Notes: generated by a model from the sequence alone, not told the origin. Numbered from the stretch's first letter, positions 19,201-27,544 are shown. The stretch: 64,000 nucleotides of DNA from Clostridiales bacterium (GCA_018365455.1 JAGZJZ010000020.1:56554-120553); one strand, 5' to 3'. Program-made: numbers and translations.

Positions 19201-20193
19201 ATGAAAAAAATATATATCGTAACAGGGGCAAACGGACATCTGGGAAGTACAATTATGAGATTCTTAAAGCGGAGGGGAGAAGAAGCAAGAGGGCTTATTC
19301 TGCCCTCTGAGTCCGGGGAGGACAGTTCAAAAATCCACTATATTAAAGGTGACGTGCGGGACAGGGACAGCCTGGAACCGTTATTTGCTAGAATTAAGAA
19401 CAGAGAAATTGTGGTGATTCATACCGCTGGAATTATAGATATATCTGAGAAAGTATCAGAACGGATGTACGATGTTAATGTAAACGGAACAAAAAATATA
19501 ATTGAATTGTGTAAGGAATTTTTTGTAAAACGCCTGGTATATGTCAGCAGCGTGCATGCAATTCCTGAGAAAAAGTCAAGGGTATTAGAAGAAGTATCCC
19601 AGTTTTCTCAGGATCTGGTGGAGGGGGGATATGCAAAGACGAAGGCAGAAGCCACGCAGGCGGTTTTGGAAGCGGCAAAAGAGGGGCTGGATGCAGTTGT
19701 AGTACATCCGTCCGGCATTCTGGGACCCTATGACATGTCTGGAAACCATCTGGTCCAGCTGGTAACGGATTATATTCACGGCAGACTTCCGGCATGTGTC
19801 AGGGGAGGCTATGACTTTGTGGATGTCCGTGATGTGGCAAAGGGATGTCTGACGGCAGCAGAAAAAGGAAAACGGGGAGAATGTTATATTCTGTCCAACC
19901 GGCATTATGAAGTCAGCGATGTATTGAAAATGGTAAAAGAAGTCAAGGGAGGCAGAAACCTGCCCGAGCTGCCCATGTGGGTGGCAAAAGCGGCGGCACC
20001 CGTGTTGGGACTTTATGCTAAGTGCAGAAAAGAGAGACCTCTTTATACAAAATACTCCCTTTACACCCTGAACAGCAATGATAAATTCTCCCACGATAAG
20101 GCAACCAGAGAATTAAACTATCATCCACGAGACCTGTATGTTACGATAAAAGATACGATTCGGTGGGTATGCAGTAAAAAGAAAAAAGCATAA
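19201..20193 (+). CDS. NAD-dependent epimerase/dehydratase (extended SDR)
   Basis: 330 residues. The Rossmann motif TGANGHLG is at the N-terminus and the catalytic YxxxK appears as YAKTK at about residue 145. LVYVSSVHAIPE provides the Ser of the active site. The protein belongs to the extended short-chain dehydrogenases that act on nucleotide sugars or on aldehydes/ketones. The substrate cannot be fixed. GGAAGG lies 8 bases before the ATG at 19201. The upstream in-frame GTG at 19192 overlaps that site. It appears to be a single-gene unit. Confidence 0.8.
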   Translation: MKKIYIVTGANGHLGSTIMRFLKRRGEEARGLILPSESGEDSSKIHYIKGDVRDRDSLEPLFARIKNREIVVIHTAGIIDISEKVSERMYDVNVNGTKNIIELCKEFFVKRLVYVSSVHAIPEKKSRVLEEVSQFSQDLVEGGYAKTKAEATQAVLEAAKEGLDAVVVHPSGILGPYDMSGNHLVQLVTDYIHGRLPACVRGGYDFVDVRDVAKGCLTAAEKGKRGECYILSNRHYEVSDVLKMVKEVKGGRNLPELPMWVAKAAAPVLGLYAKCRKERPLYTKYSLYTLNSNDKFSHDKATRELNYHPRDLYVTIKDTIRWVCSKKKKA

Positions 20194-20330
20194 TCCCGTA
20201 CTGTGGATATAGAATATGGCATGATGCCGGGAATGAAACAGATTTAAAAATTCGCTTGGCGGTGTGGTTGAAATCGAATGCACCGCTGAACTATAAAACA
20301 ATACATACAAATATAAATAAGTGACTATTT

Positions 20331-20408
20331 AAGGTCGGCTGTAGGCAAAAAATTCTTAAGAAATTAATATTTTCTTTATGTTAAGATTGCCATAATACAG
20401 CCGACCTT
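20331..20408. repeat. 13-base inverted repeat flanking 52 AT-rich bases
   Basis: The arms AAGGTCGGCTGTA (20331-20343) and TACAGCCGACCTT (20396-20408) are perfect complements. The right arm lies inside the spacer of the next promoter. It could be an operator pair for a looping regulator or a small decayed mobile element. Confidence 0.7.
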
Positions 20409-20415
20409 GTATAAT
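20387..20415 (+). promoter_or_regulatory. Probable promoter of the carboxypeptidase gene
   Basis: TTGCCA (20387-20392), a 17-base spacer and TATAAT (20410-20415). It is followed by a leader of about 115 bases. The spacer contains the right arm of the inverted repeat. Confidence 0.65.
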
Positions 20416-20536
20416 ATTATTGGATAGAAATATCCACGATACATCTTGCCTTTATGGGACAAATCGTTTATAATATGTGATATATAACCACAAAAAGATA
20501 GCAGCATGTGAAACTGAAGCATGGGAGAGTACTTAG

Positions 20537-22372
20537 ATGAAGAAGGGGATTCGTTATTTAACGATTGTGTTGCTTGTATCTTTGCTGGCCAGCGGTGTAC
20601 CTTTTCATCTGGTTTACGCCACTGGGATCGAAAATTCTGGGGAGAATGGAAATTCAGCTGGTGATACAGGGAGCAATAAAAATACAGAAGATTATAATGA
20701 TGAGAACGGCTCAGAATCGTCAGAGGATACAACGGAAACGATTCCGGAGTCGTACTATTTACCTATAGAATCAAATAATGTGGAGGGATGGCCAAAGGGC
20801 GATGCCATTGAAGCGGATGCAGCCGTTGTCATGGACGCCTCAACGGGAACATTTCTCTACAGTAAGAATATGACTGCAAAGGAATATCCGGCCAGTATAA
20901 CGAAGATCATGACTACGTTACTGGCACTGGAACACGGTAATCTGGATGATGTGATAACTTTTTCAGAAAATGCAGTCTACAGCATTGAACCGGGTAGCAC
21001 TCACCTTGGCATCAAAGCGGGAGAACAATTGACGCTGAGACAGGCGCTCTATGGAGTTATGCTGGCATCGGCAAATGAGATTTCCAACGGAGTGGCAGAG
21101 CACATAGCCGGTTCCGTTGAAAATTTTGCGCAGATGATGAATGATAAGGCAGCGGAACTGGGATGTGTCAACACACATTTTGTGAATCCGCATGGTCTGC
21201 ATGATGAGAACCACTATACCTGTGCGCGGGATATGGCACTGATTATGCAGGCGGCTCTTAAGAACAAAATGTTCTGCAAGATCATTGATACCGTAGAGTA
21301 TTCCTACCCAAAAACTAATATAACGGATGAAGAACGGTACTTCATGAACCACCATAAAATGCTGTATGAAGACGGCTACTGCTATACAGGCTGTCTGGGC
21401 GGAAAGACAGGTTTTACGGATGACGCACTGAATACCCTCGTTACTTATGTGAAGCGGGATAAGGAGAAGCTGATCAGTGTTGTACTGCGGACAAATGGTG
21501 CGGAAAAAGCGTATCAGGAATCCAAATTAATATTGGATTATGCATTTAACAATTTTACCAAAGAAAAATTGGATTTAAGGCGTGAAAGAGAAAGTGCGGC
21601 AAAGCTTTTGGGAATTAATTATGTGGGTGACGCCGTGATCAATCAGGATGAGAGCCTTGGTAAGCCCGCATTCCAGATTTCGAAAAACGTAAGCCTGAAT
21701 CTGCCAAAAGGTGCAGATGTGAAGCAGGTTATCAGAAAATATGATTTTAAAGCAAAGAAGCTGGAATTTTTCTATCACGGATGGCCGGTAGGAAAGACAA
21801 AGATAAAGGCAGAACCGTTATTCGTAAAAGAAGAAAAAGGTCCTCAGTACAGGACGGAGACGGAAAAACCGGTATCGCAGTACGGTCAGGAAGAAAGCGG
21901 ACAGGCGGAAGACGGAAATACAGACAGGAAGGCGGCTAATATGCTGGACAGGATCAGTCACATTTTTATATCCACATGGCAGAAATTGGATATGTTCATC
22001 AAGGATAATACGGTAGAATCGGCAGTTATCGGTGGTATTTTATTAGTAATTTTTGTACCGCTTTTAGTAATTGCCATTACCCGTAATCATCGTTATAAAA
22101 AAATCCTAAAAGAAAGAATGAAAGAAGAGGAGATCAGAAAGCAGTTAGAAGAAGAGATTCAAAGAAAGACACCACAGGAAATTGAAGCAGAATTAAGGGC
22201 AGAGCAGGAAGCCGAATGGCGTTCTGAACAGAGGGCAGAAGAACGAAGGATTGCAGCCGAGAGGGCAGCCAGGGAGCTGGATGCGGCGGAGCGGCTGTTA
22301 GAAGAACAGAGGTCACAGGGAGAGACAGGTAATATGGTTGACACTGGAACGCATTTGAAAGAGGAGGAATAA
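20537..22372 (+). CDS. dacF: D-alanyl-D-alanine carboxypeptidase (peptidase S11), DacF-like
   Basis: 611 residues. A signal peptide (about 1-30) is followed by an acidic Asn/Ser/Glu-rich linker and the S11 serine peptidase domain, with Ser120 and Lys123 in SITK, SAN at 178-180 and KTG at 290-292. A C-terminal domain of the PBP5 type follows, then a low-complexity linker, a membrane span (about 494-515) and an unusual Glu/Arg-rich cytoplasmic coiled coil of about 90 residues. It trims pentapeptide side chains of peptidoglycan outside the membrane. The long C-terminal cytoplasmic coiled coil is not usual for DacF and may bind a partner. The recombinase-like gene begins 3 bases after its stop. 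Confidence 0.88.
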   Translation: MKKGIRYLTIVLLVSLLASGVPFHLVYATGIENSGENGNSAGDTGSNKNTEDYNDENGSESSEDTTETIPESYYLPIESNNVEGWPKGDAIEADAAVVMDASTGTFLYSKNMTAKEYPASITKIMTTLLALEHGNLDDVITFSENAVYSIEPGSTHLGIKAGEQLTLRQALYGVMLASANEISNGVAEHIAGSVENFAQMMNDKAAELGCVNTHFVNPHGLHDENHYTCARDMALIMQAALKNKMFCKIIDTVEYSYPKTNITDEERYFMNHHKMLYEDGYCYTGCLGGKTGFTDDALNTLVTYVKRDKEKLISVVLRTNGAEKAYQESKLILDYAFNNFTKEKLDLRRERESAAKLLGINYVGDAVINQDESLGKPAFQISKNVSLNLPKGADVKQVIRKYDFKAKKLEFFYHGWPVGKTKIKAEPLFVKEEKGPQYRTETEKPVSQYGQEESGQAEDGNTDRKAANMLDRISHIFISTWQKLDMFIKDNTVESAVIGGILLVIFVPLLVIAITRNHRYKKILKERMKEEEIRKQLEEEIQRKTPQEIEAELRAEQEAEWRSEQRAEERRIAAERAARELDAAERLLEEQRSQGETGNMVDTGTHLKEEE

Positions 22373-22374
22373 AT

Positions 22375-23112
22375 ATGAACTGGGTATCACCAATTAAAGA
22401 CGACGAGACATTAGAGAAATTCAAAAAAGCATTACGTGAGGTAGATGACAAGTATTACATTTTATTTGAAATAGGGGTTGGAACCGGTATGCAGCTTCAG
22501 GAGATTCTGAAGTTTAAAAATAAAGATATTCGGGATAAAGACAGCATTGAAGCTTCCATTGGCACAAAAAATATTGTCAGGACATTTAACATACCTGGGG
22601 ATCTTAAGAAAATCATTCATGATTTTACAGAAGGGAAAGATCCGGAAAACTATCTGATACAGGGACATGCCAGTTCTTCAGCACCGTTATCAAGAGAACA
22701 GGCTTACCGTGTATTTAAAAGCGTAGGCAGAAATATGGGATTAAATTCCATCGGTGCCCAGACAATGAGGAAGACTTTTGCATGGAGATACTATAAGGCA
22801 ACGAATGATATTTACTATCTTCAGAACCTGCTTAATCATGCGTCTCCGTCTATTACTTACCGTTACATCGGTGAAAAACCCAATGTAGAAGTAGTCCTGA
22901 AAAAGATGACGCCGGAAGAAAATGAGAGAAGCCGTTACATTTTATATAAAGACGGCAGCGGTAAGAAGAGAATTCAGGAAATTCAGGAAATGTTTGCGTA
23001 TATTGAGAGAGAATTGGATAATCCTACGAACAATGATGCGTTCTACGGAAGGGTAGACTGTCTATTGGTTGAGGTTGAAGATCTCATTGATAACTTTAAG
23101 AATACAAAATAA
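22375..23112 (+). CDS. Tyrosine recombinase/integrase-like protein lacking the first catalytic Arg
   Basis: 245 residues that begin directly at the catalytic domain of tyrosine recombinases, with no SAM-like N-terminal domain. TMRKTF corresponds to the HxxR box (His replaced by Thr, Arg kept). LLNHASPSITYRYI corresponds to LGHSSxxTTxxY, with the His and the nucleophilic Tyr kept. The first catalytic Arg, normally in GLRxxE, is Gln here (GMQLQE). A helical extension of about 65 residues follows the Tyr. GAGGAGGAATAAAT precedes the ATG, and the gene is 2 bases from dacF, so the two are co-expressed. The loss of Arg I argues against ordinary strand exchange. A DNA-binding role is possible. Confidence 0.75.
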   Translation: MNWVSPIKDDETLEKFKKALREVDDKYYILFEIGVGTGMQLQEILKFKNKDIRDKDSIEASIGTKNIVRTFNIPGDLKKIIHDFTEGKDPENYLIQGHASSSAPLSREQAYRVFKSVGRNMGLNSIGAQTMRKTFAWRYYKATNDIYYLQNLLNHASPSITYRYIGEKPNVEVVLKKMTPEENERSRYILYKDGSGKKRIQEIQEMFAYIERELDNPTNNDAFYGRVDCLLVEVEDLIDNFKNTK

Positions 23113-23134
23113 GCTGCCATATGGCATAAATTAA

Positions 23135-23174
23135 AAACAGGTTTCGGCTGTCTGCAGCCGGAACCTGTTTTTTG
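23135..23174 (+). terminator. Terminator after the recombinase-like gene
   Basis: The 16-base stem AAACAGGTTTCGGCTG / CAGCCGGAACCTGTTT with a TCTG loop and a T run lies between two convergent genes and can serve both. Confidence 0.88.
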
Positions 23175-23180
23175 TTAAAC

Positions 23181-24143
23181 TTATACAGTGCTGTAATTGC
23201 CGTGCCTTTTAAGCCGCTTTTTTTTGCGCAGCTGCTCTTGCTTTTCCCGGATAGTCTGAGCCTCTTCTTCTCCTACCAGCTTTAGCGTTTTCACGCAGAA
23301 AAATCGGTCATCTTCGGTACGTTTCATTCGTATCTTTCCTTTGATCAGACCATGCTCTTCACAGGAGGCAAGACAGTAGTAATTCTTGGTTCCGTTAGAA
23401 AACCACCGCACTTTCTTTCTGGCGGATTTCCCGCAGATATAACATTTGGTTGCGGTGACCTTACGGTCTTTCATGGCATCGGTTTTGCTTGCAAAATCTT
23501 TGGAAATAAATTTGCAGTAGGTTGGATATACTGCGTAGATCTCTTCCTTACGGGAACTGGGATGGATATAACAGTCGATGGAATAATTCGTCTGTATCTC
23601 ATCTTCCGTCAGGTGTTTCATCACCGCTGCTGTGTAATAAGCATCAGCCAGAGCACGGTGAAAGCCGGCACGTTTGTCAATATTCAGAAAATCTACGGCA
23701 TACTCCAGATTCCTGCGGGTTTTGCGATCCTCATATACAATGCTGAATATTTTTTGAATATCATAGTAGCGCAGAGGATAGGGAAGGGCGTGTTCCACAT
23801 TGTGAAAACGCATATTCCTCTGTAATTCTACCAGGTCACTGGAACCCCAGATACAGAAGCGGGCATCTTCAGCGCACCAGTCAAAAAAGCTTTGTATGAC
23901 TTCCGGAAAGGTGCGGGCATGCTCAAATTCCTCCATATCCATCTGCAGAATTTCCTTTGTTTTAAAATGAAAGGAGTGGTAAACGGTTGGCTTTATAATT
24001 TCATGAAAACGTCCGATTTCTTCTTTTTCTTTGGTGAGCTTAACTGCTCCGATTTCGATAATCTCGAAGGGAAGTGCCTTATTTTCTCGGTCTTTTCCTT
24101 TGGGACACTGGTTCCATTCGAGGTCAAATATAATATAATCCAT
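23181..24143 (-). CDS. DEDDh 3'-5' exonuclease with C-terminal zinc-ribbon-like domain
   Basis: 320 residues. The exonuclease domain (about 1-180) has IIFDLEWNQ as Exo I (Asp and Glu) and HRALADAYYTA as Exo III (His and Asp), the DEDDh pattern of KapD/ERI-1-type nucleases. Residues 220-290 carry CYIC and CLASC with basic surroundings, which looks like a zinc-binding nucleic-acid module. The C-terminus is strongly basic (RKKKRLKRHG). This suggests RNA or DNA end trimming in the cytoplasm. The start at 24143 has GGTGAT close upstream. The in-frame ATG 12 bases earlier is less likely. Confidence 0.82.
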   Translation of the reverse strand: MDYIIFDLEWNQCPKGKDRENKALPFEIIEIGAVKLTKEKEEIGRFHEIIKPTVYHSFHFKTKEILQMDMEEFEHARTFPEVIQSFFDWCAEDARFCIWGSSDLVELQRNMRFHNVEHALPYPLRYYDIQKIFSIVYEDRKTRRNLEYAVDFLNIDKRAGFHRALADAYYTAAVMKHLTEDEIQTNYSIDCYIHPSSRKEEIYAVYPTYCKFISKDFASKTDAMKDRKVTATKCYICGKSARKKVRWFSNGTKNYYCLASCEEHGLIKGKIRMKRTEDDRFFCVKTLKLVGEEEAQTIREKQEQLRKKKRLKRHGNYSTV

Positions 24144-24507
24144 ATCATCACCCATCTGTCTGTGATAGGTACGCAGTGACAGAAAACGCTGTTTCTGCGC
24201 CAGACAATTCTATAAAAATAGTGAAAGCTATCTTCTTTCACGCGGTTACATATAGGTAGTATACACAAAGTAAATAAAAAACACAAGGACTTCGTCAAGT
24301 TGTATATGAAATTGAAACTACTTTATGCAATTTGTCCTAAAAAAGTTTTGCCCAAATAGTGCATAAGCAGATTTTACAAGGGCAACATAAAATCTTTGTT
24401 CAATTATGGTATGGCGGGAAACAGCCTTCTTTAGTATACTGTCAACATAGTTAAGACAGTAAAACAGAACTCGCGGGGCGAGCGTAAATTTTTAGGAGGA
24501 TGAAAAA
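24144..24507. other. Divergent intergenic region upstream of msmX
   Basis: 364 bases without a gene. GTGAAAG / CTTTCAC (24221-24227 and 24235-24241) is a short inverted repeat that could be an operator. TATACT at 24435-24440 may be a -10 box, but no good -35 box was found. CTCGC / GCGAG (24470-24482) is a small hairpin just before the ribosome binding site of msmX. Confidence 0.4.
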
Positions 24508-25620
24508 ATGGCAAGTTTATCATTACAGCACATTAACAAAGCATATCCAAACGGATTTGAAGCAGTAAAGGATTTTAACTTAGAAATAGAAGATAAAGAA
24601 TTTATCATCTTTGTAGGACCTTCAGGATGTGGTAAATCTACTACACTTCGTATGATTGCTGGTCTGGAAGAGATTACAGGCGGAACATTGAAAATTGGCG
24701 ATAAAGTTGTAAATGACGTTGAGCCAAAGGACAGAGATATCGCGATGGTATTCCAGAACTACGCTCTGTACCCACATATGACAGTTTATGATAACATGGC
24801 TTTTGGTCTTAAATTAAGAAAAGTTCCAAAAGATCAGATTGACAAAATGGTTAAAGAAGCAGCTAGAATCCTTGACCTTGAAAAATTATTAGACCGTAAA
24901 CCAAAGGCTTTATCAGGTGGACAGAGACAGCGTGTTGCTATGGGACGTGCTATCGTTCGTGATCCTAAGGTATTCCTTATGGATGAGCCTCTTTCAAACC
25001 TGGATGCAAAACTGAGAGTTCAGATGCGTATCGAGATCTCCAAGATCCACCAGAGACTGGGCGCTACTATCATCTACGTAACACATGACCAGACAGAGGC
25101 TATGACACTTGGTACCAGAATCGTAGTTATGAAAGACGGTATTGTACAGCAGGTTGATACACCTCAGAACTTATATAACTGCCCACAGAACTTATTTGTT
25201 GCTGGATTTATCGGATCTCCACAGATGAACTTTGCAGATGCAACTGTTAATGTAAAAGGTAACGAAGTTGTTCTTAGAGTTGGTGATTTTGATATCAAAC
25301 TTCCACCTTCAAAATCTAAGAAACTGATCGATGGCGGCTATGCTGGAAAGACAGTTGTTATGGGTATTCGTCCTGAAGACGTTCATGATTCTCAGATGTT
25401 CATTGAATCTTCACCGGAAACTGTTGTAGAATCTACAATCAGAGTTTACGAATTACTGGGTGCTGAAGTATTCTTATACTTCGATGTTGAAGGATTCCCA
25501 ATGACAGCTCGTGTTGATCCTCGTACAACAGCAAGAACAGGCGATAAAGTTAAGTTTGCTTTAGATGCTGAAAAGATTCATGTATTTGATAAAGAAACAG
25601 AACTTACAATTACAAACTAA
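24508..25620 (+). CDS. msmX: Multi-sugar ABC transporter ATPase (MsmX/UgpC/MalK family)
   Basis: 370 residues. The ATPase domain has Walker A GPSGCGKST, signature LSGGQRQRVAMGRA, Walker B VFLMDEPLSNLD and the switch HDQTEAMTL. The C-terminal domain (about 235-370) is the regulatory TOBE/MalK type. It is a stand-alone gene with its own terminator, as is usual for MsmX, which powers several CUT1 sugar importers in one cell. It is the natural ATPase partner for the importer at 4.7-7.9 kb. The ribosome binding site AGGAGG is strong. Codon use looks biased, consistent with high expression. Confidence 0.93.
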   Translation: MASLSLQHINKAYPNGFEAVKDFNLEIEDKEFIIFVGPSGCGKSTTLRMIAGLEEITGGTLKIGDKVVNDVEPKDRDIAMVFQNYALYPHMTVYDNMAFGLKLRKVPKDQIDKMVKEAARILDLEKLLDRKPKALSGGQRQRVAMGRAIVRDPKVFLMDEPLSNLDAKLRVQMRIEISKIHQRLGATIIYVTHDQTEAMTLGTRIVVMKDGIVQQVDTPQNLYNCPQNLFVAGFIGSPQMNFADATVNVKGNEVVLRVGDFDIKLPPSKSKKLIDGGYAGKTVVMGIRPEDVHDSQMFIESSPETVVESTIRVYELLGAEVFLYFDVEGFPMTARVDPRTTARTGDKVKFALDAEKIHVFDKETELTITN

Positions 25621-25630
25621 TAAAACTATG

Positions 25631-25662
25631 AAGGGGGTTGCGGAAGCAATCCTCTTTTTTTA
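25631..25662 (+). terminator. Terminator of msmX
   Basis: The stem GGGGGTTGC / GCAATCCTC with a GGAA loop is followed by seven T. Confidence 0.8.
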
Positions 25663-25745
25663 ACGAAAAAATAAAAAATTTCTGAAAGGATTTATGAAGC
25701 TGAATCGTATTTCTATTAAAATAATAAATCCAAGGAGAAATTAAT

Positions 25746-25991
25746 ATGAAGAAAAAAATTATAATTTTAACGGCTGCCTGCGTTGTTCTGGCAGGTGCCA
25801 ACGGGGTGGCAGCAGCTGCCCATGGACATAGTTCTTCCAAAACGGCGAAAAATGCGGCTGTATGCACTGTAAAAACATGTACAAAGACCGGAACCCATAA
25901 GCACAGCTTCAAGTCAAACACCAAACATAAAACAGGGAATGGACATAACTATCATAATAATACTGCAGGGCATGGAAAGAACCATCATTAA
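25746..25991 (+). CDS. Small secreted His/Lys-rich protein
   Basis: 81 residues. A signal peptide (about 1-25, cleavage near VAAAAHG) is followed by a mature part with about a dozen His, many Lys, Thr and Asn, and two Cys. I do not recognise a family. The His clusters (THKHS, HGKNHH) suggest metal or polyanion binding outside the cell. AAGGAG lies upstream of the ATG. The ECF sigma gene begins 17 bases after its stop, so it may be the first gene of the sigma/anti-sigma operon and possibly a target of that sigma factor. Confidence 0.65.
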   Translation: MKKKIIILTAACVVLAGANGVAAAAHGHSSSKTAKNAAVCTVKTCTKTGTHKHSFKSNTKHKTGNGHNYHNNTAGHGKNHH

Positions 25992-26008
25992 ATGTTGGGG
26001 GGATTCCT

Positions 26009-26494
26009 TTGAAAAGTGAACAGGAGGCTGGTCTTGCAATCGAAAAATATGCGGATATGGTACGCCGGATTTGTGTTGTTCATCTGAAAAATTATCATGA
26101 CGCTGAGGATGTGTTCCAGGATGTATTTCTGAAATACATCCTTTATGAAAAGCCATTTGAAAGTGATGTACATGAGAAAGCATGGTTGATACGCGTAACC
26201 ATTAATGCCTGCAAGGACAATTTAAAAAGCTTTTTTAAAAAAAAGGTTACGTCAATTTATGAACTGGTACAGGAACCTTCTTATATTGATGAGACTTCTT
26301 TTGATACGTTAGAGGCAGTGCTTCAATTGCCGCAAAAGTATAGAAATGTTATATATCTTTTTTACTTCGAAGGATATACAGCAGTAGAAATTGCTGGTAT
26401 TCTGGGTCGCAAAGAAAATACAATTTACACATGGCTATCCCGGGGGAGAGAACAGCTTAAATCTGCATTAGGGGGTGAACCCTATGGAAAATAA
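26009..26494 (+). CDS. ECF RNA polymerase sigma factor
   Basis: 161 residues. Region 2 spans about 10-70 (NYHDAEDVFQDVFLKYI, WLIRVTINACKDNLKS) and region 4 about 100-155 (LPQKYRNVIYLFYFEGYTAVEIA, ENTIYTWLSRGREQL). The start is TTG at 26009 with GGGGGGA upstream. No ATG gives a full region 2. It overlaps the anti-sigma gene by 11 bases. It would be released to drive a regulon when that membrane partner receives its signal. Confidence 0.88.
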   Translation: MKSEQEAGLAIEKYADMVRRICVVHLKNYHDAEDVFQDVFLKYILYEKPFESDVHEKAWLIRVTINACKDNLKSFFKKKVTSIYELVQEPSYIDETSFDTLEAVLQLPQKYRNVIYLFYFEGYTAVEIAGILGRKENTIYTWLSRGREQLKSALGGEPYGK

Positions 26495-27452
26495 AATAAA
26501 TGAAGCGTTCAGGAATATCAGGGCAGAGGAACAATTAAAACAGGATACCCTAAAATTTATTCAGAAAGCGGCAGATAAAAAGCGGCGTAATTACAGAAAA
26601 AGAACCGCTCTGGCTGCGTGTGCATCATTATTTCTCATTTTCTTCATGGGATTGCTGTCTTATCAACTCTATTTCACAGAAAGCGCCTATATTGATATTG
26701 ATGTAAATCCAAGTATCGAGTTAACGGTTAACCGGCTTGACCGGGTAATTAGCGTTTACGCATATAATGAAGATGGTAAAAATATTCTTGGGACGCTGGA
26801 TTTAAAGCATAAGAAATACAGTGATGCAGTGTCAGCTATAATCAGCGAGATGGAGCAGGAAGGATATCTGGTTAATAACGGACTGATATCTGCAACTCTT
26901 AGAACCGACTGGAATGAGGGAACCCGCTTAACCTATCTGGAACAGACCGTCACAAAATACCTGAGTGAACACCACAACAGCTCTGAACACGAAATATACG
27001 CGGTAGATGATGATACAAAAAAACAGGCAGAAGAGGAAAATGTGAGCCCTGCAAAATACCTGGCAATTGCAGAACTGCAGAAAATTGTGCCGGATGTGAC
27101 CGTGGAAGGGTGTAAAGACCATTCAATCAGTGACATTAGAGAAGAAATTCATAATCATGAATCCCAAATGCATAACCAGGATAAAAAGCGTAATCAGGAT
27201 AAAACGCATAGCCAGGATAAAAAGCGTAATCAGGATAAAACGCATAGCCAGGACAAAAAGCGTAGTCAGGATAAAACGCATAGCCAGGACAAAAAGCGTA
27301 ATCAGGATAAAACGCATAGCCAGGACAAAAAGCGTAGTCAGGTTAAGACGCATAACCAGGATAAAAAGAATAGTCAGGAAAACAAAAGCGGATCAGAGAA
27401 TGCCCATGGTGATCATGCTGCAAGGAATAAAAAGTCCGGACATAACGATTAA
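26484..27452 (+). CDS. RsgI-like membrane anti-sigma factor with repetitive tail
   Basis: 322 residues. The cytoplasmic N-terminus (1-40) would bind the sigma factor, and one membrane span lies at about 41-63. The conserved outer motif YIDIDVNPSIELTVNR is the hallmark found after the membrane span of RsgI-type proteins. From about residue 228 the protein is built of roughly a dozen copies of a hexapeptide of the kind QDKKRN/QDKTHS, very basic. In RsgI relatives this C-terminal position often holds a polysaccharide-binding module. Here it is replaced by the repeat. The start at 26484 has GGGGGTG upstream. The gene follows the sigma gene with overlap. Confidence 0.8.
   Translation: MENKINEAFRNIRAEEQLKQDTLKFIQKAADKKRRNYRKRTALAACASLFLIFFMGLLSYQLYFTESAYIDIDVNPSIELTVNRLDRVISVYAYNEDGKNILGTLDLKHKKYSDAVSAIISEMEQEGYLVNNGLISATLRTDWNEGTRLTYLEQTVTKYLSEHHNSSEHEIYAVDDDTKKQAEEENVSPAKYLAIAELQKIVPDVTVEGCKDHSISDIREEIHNHESQMHNQDKKRNQDKTHSQDKKRNQDKTHSQDKKRSQDKTHSQDKKRNQDKTHSQDKKRSQVKTHNQDKKNSQENKSGSENAHGDHAARNKKSGHND
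27177..27375 (+). repeat. 18/36-base tandem repeat coding for QDKKRN-QDKTHS
   Basis: About 11 copies of an 18-base unit alternate between two forms, so the higher-order period is 36 bases. The DNA copies are nearly identical, which points to recent expansion by slippage. The array lies within the anti-sigma gene and stays in frame. Confidence 0.9.
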
Positions 27453-27507
27453 AATGATGCATTACATCAGCCGGCGCCTGTTATAAAATTAATCGGGCAT
27501 AAAGAAT

Positions 27508-27544
27508 GAGGATTGCCGGAGCGTATACAAGCCCGGCAATCCTC
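27508..27544. terminator. Hairpin between convergent anti-sigma and MgtC genes
   Basis: The 12-base stem GAGGATTGCCGG / CCGGCAATCCTC is framed by A- and T-rich flanks. It is probably a bidirectional terminator. Confidence 0.75.

Larger units (their letters stand above)
20194..20536. other. Intergenic region with inverted repeat and dacF promoter
   Basis: 343 bases without a gene. It contains a 78-base element with 13-base perfect terminal inverted repeats (20331-20408) and the promoter at 20387-20415. No small ORF with a ribosome binding site was seen. Confidence 0.5.

Noticed and set aside
24430..24445. TATACT as a full promoter for msmX
   Set aside because: No acceptable -35 box lies 16-18 bases upstream, so I did not list it as a promoter.
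27123..27353. Hydrophobic repetitive minus-strand frame opposite the repeat
   Set aside because: It is the mirror of the coding tandem repeat, has no ribosome binding site and no start context.
27177..27375. Regular 18/36-base repeats resembling a CRISPR array
   Set aside because: There are no unique spacers, the units are contiguous, and the whole array is an in-frame part of the anti-sigma gene.
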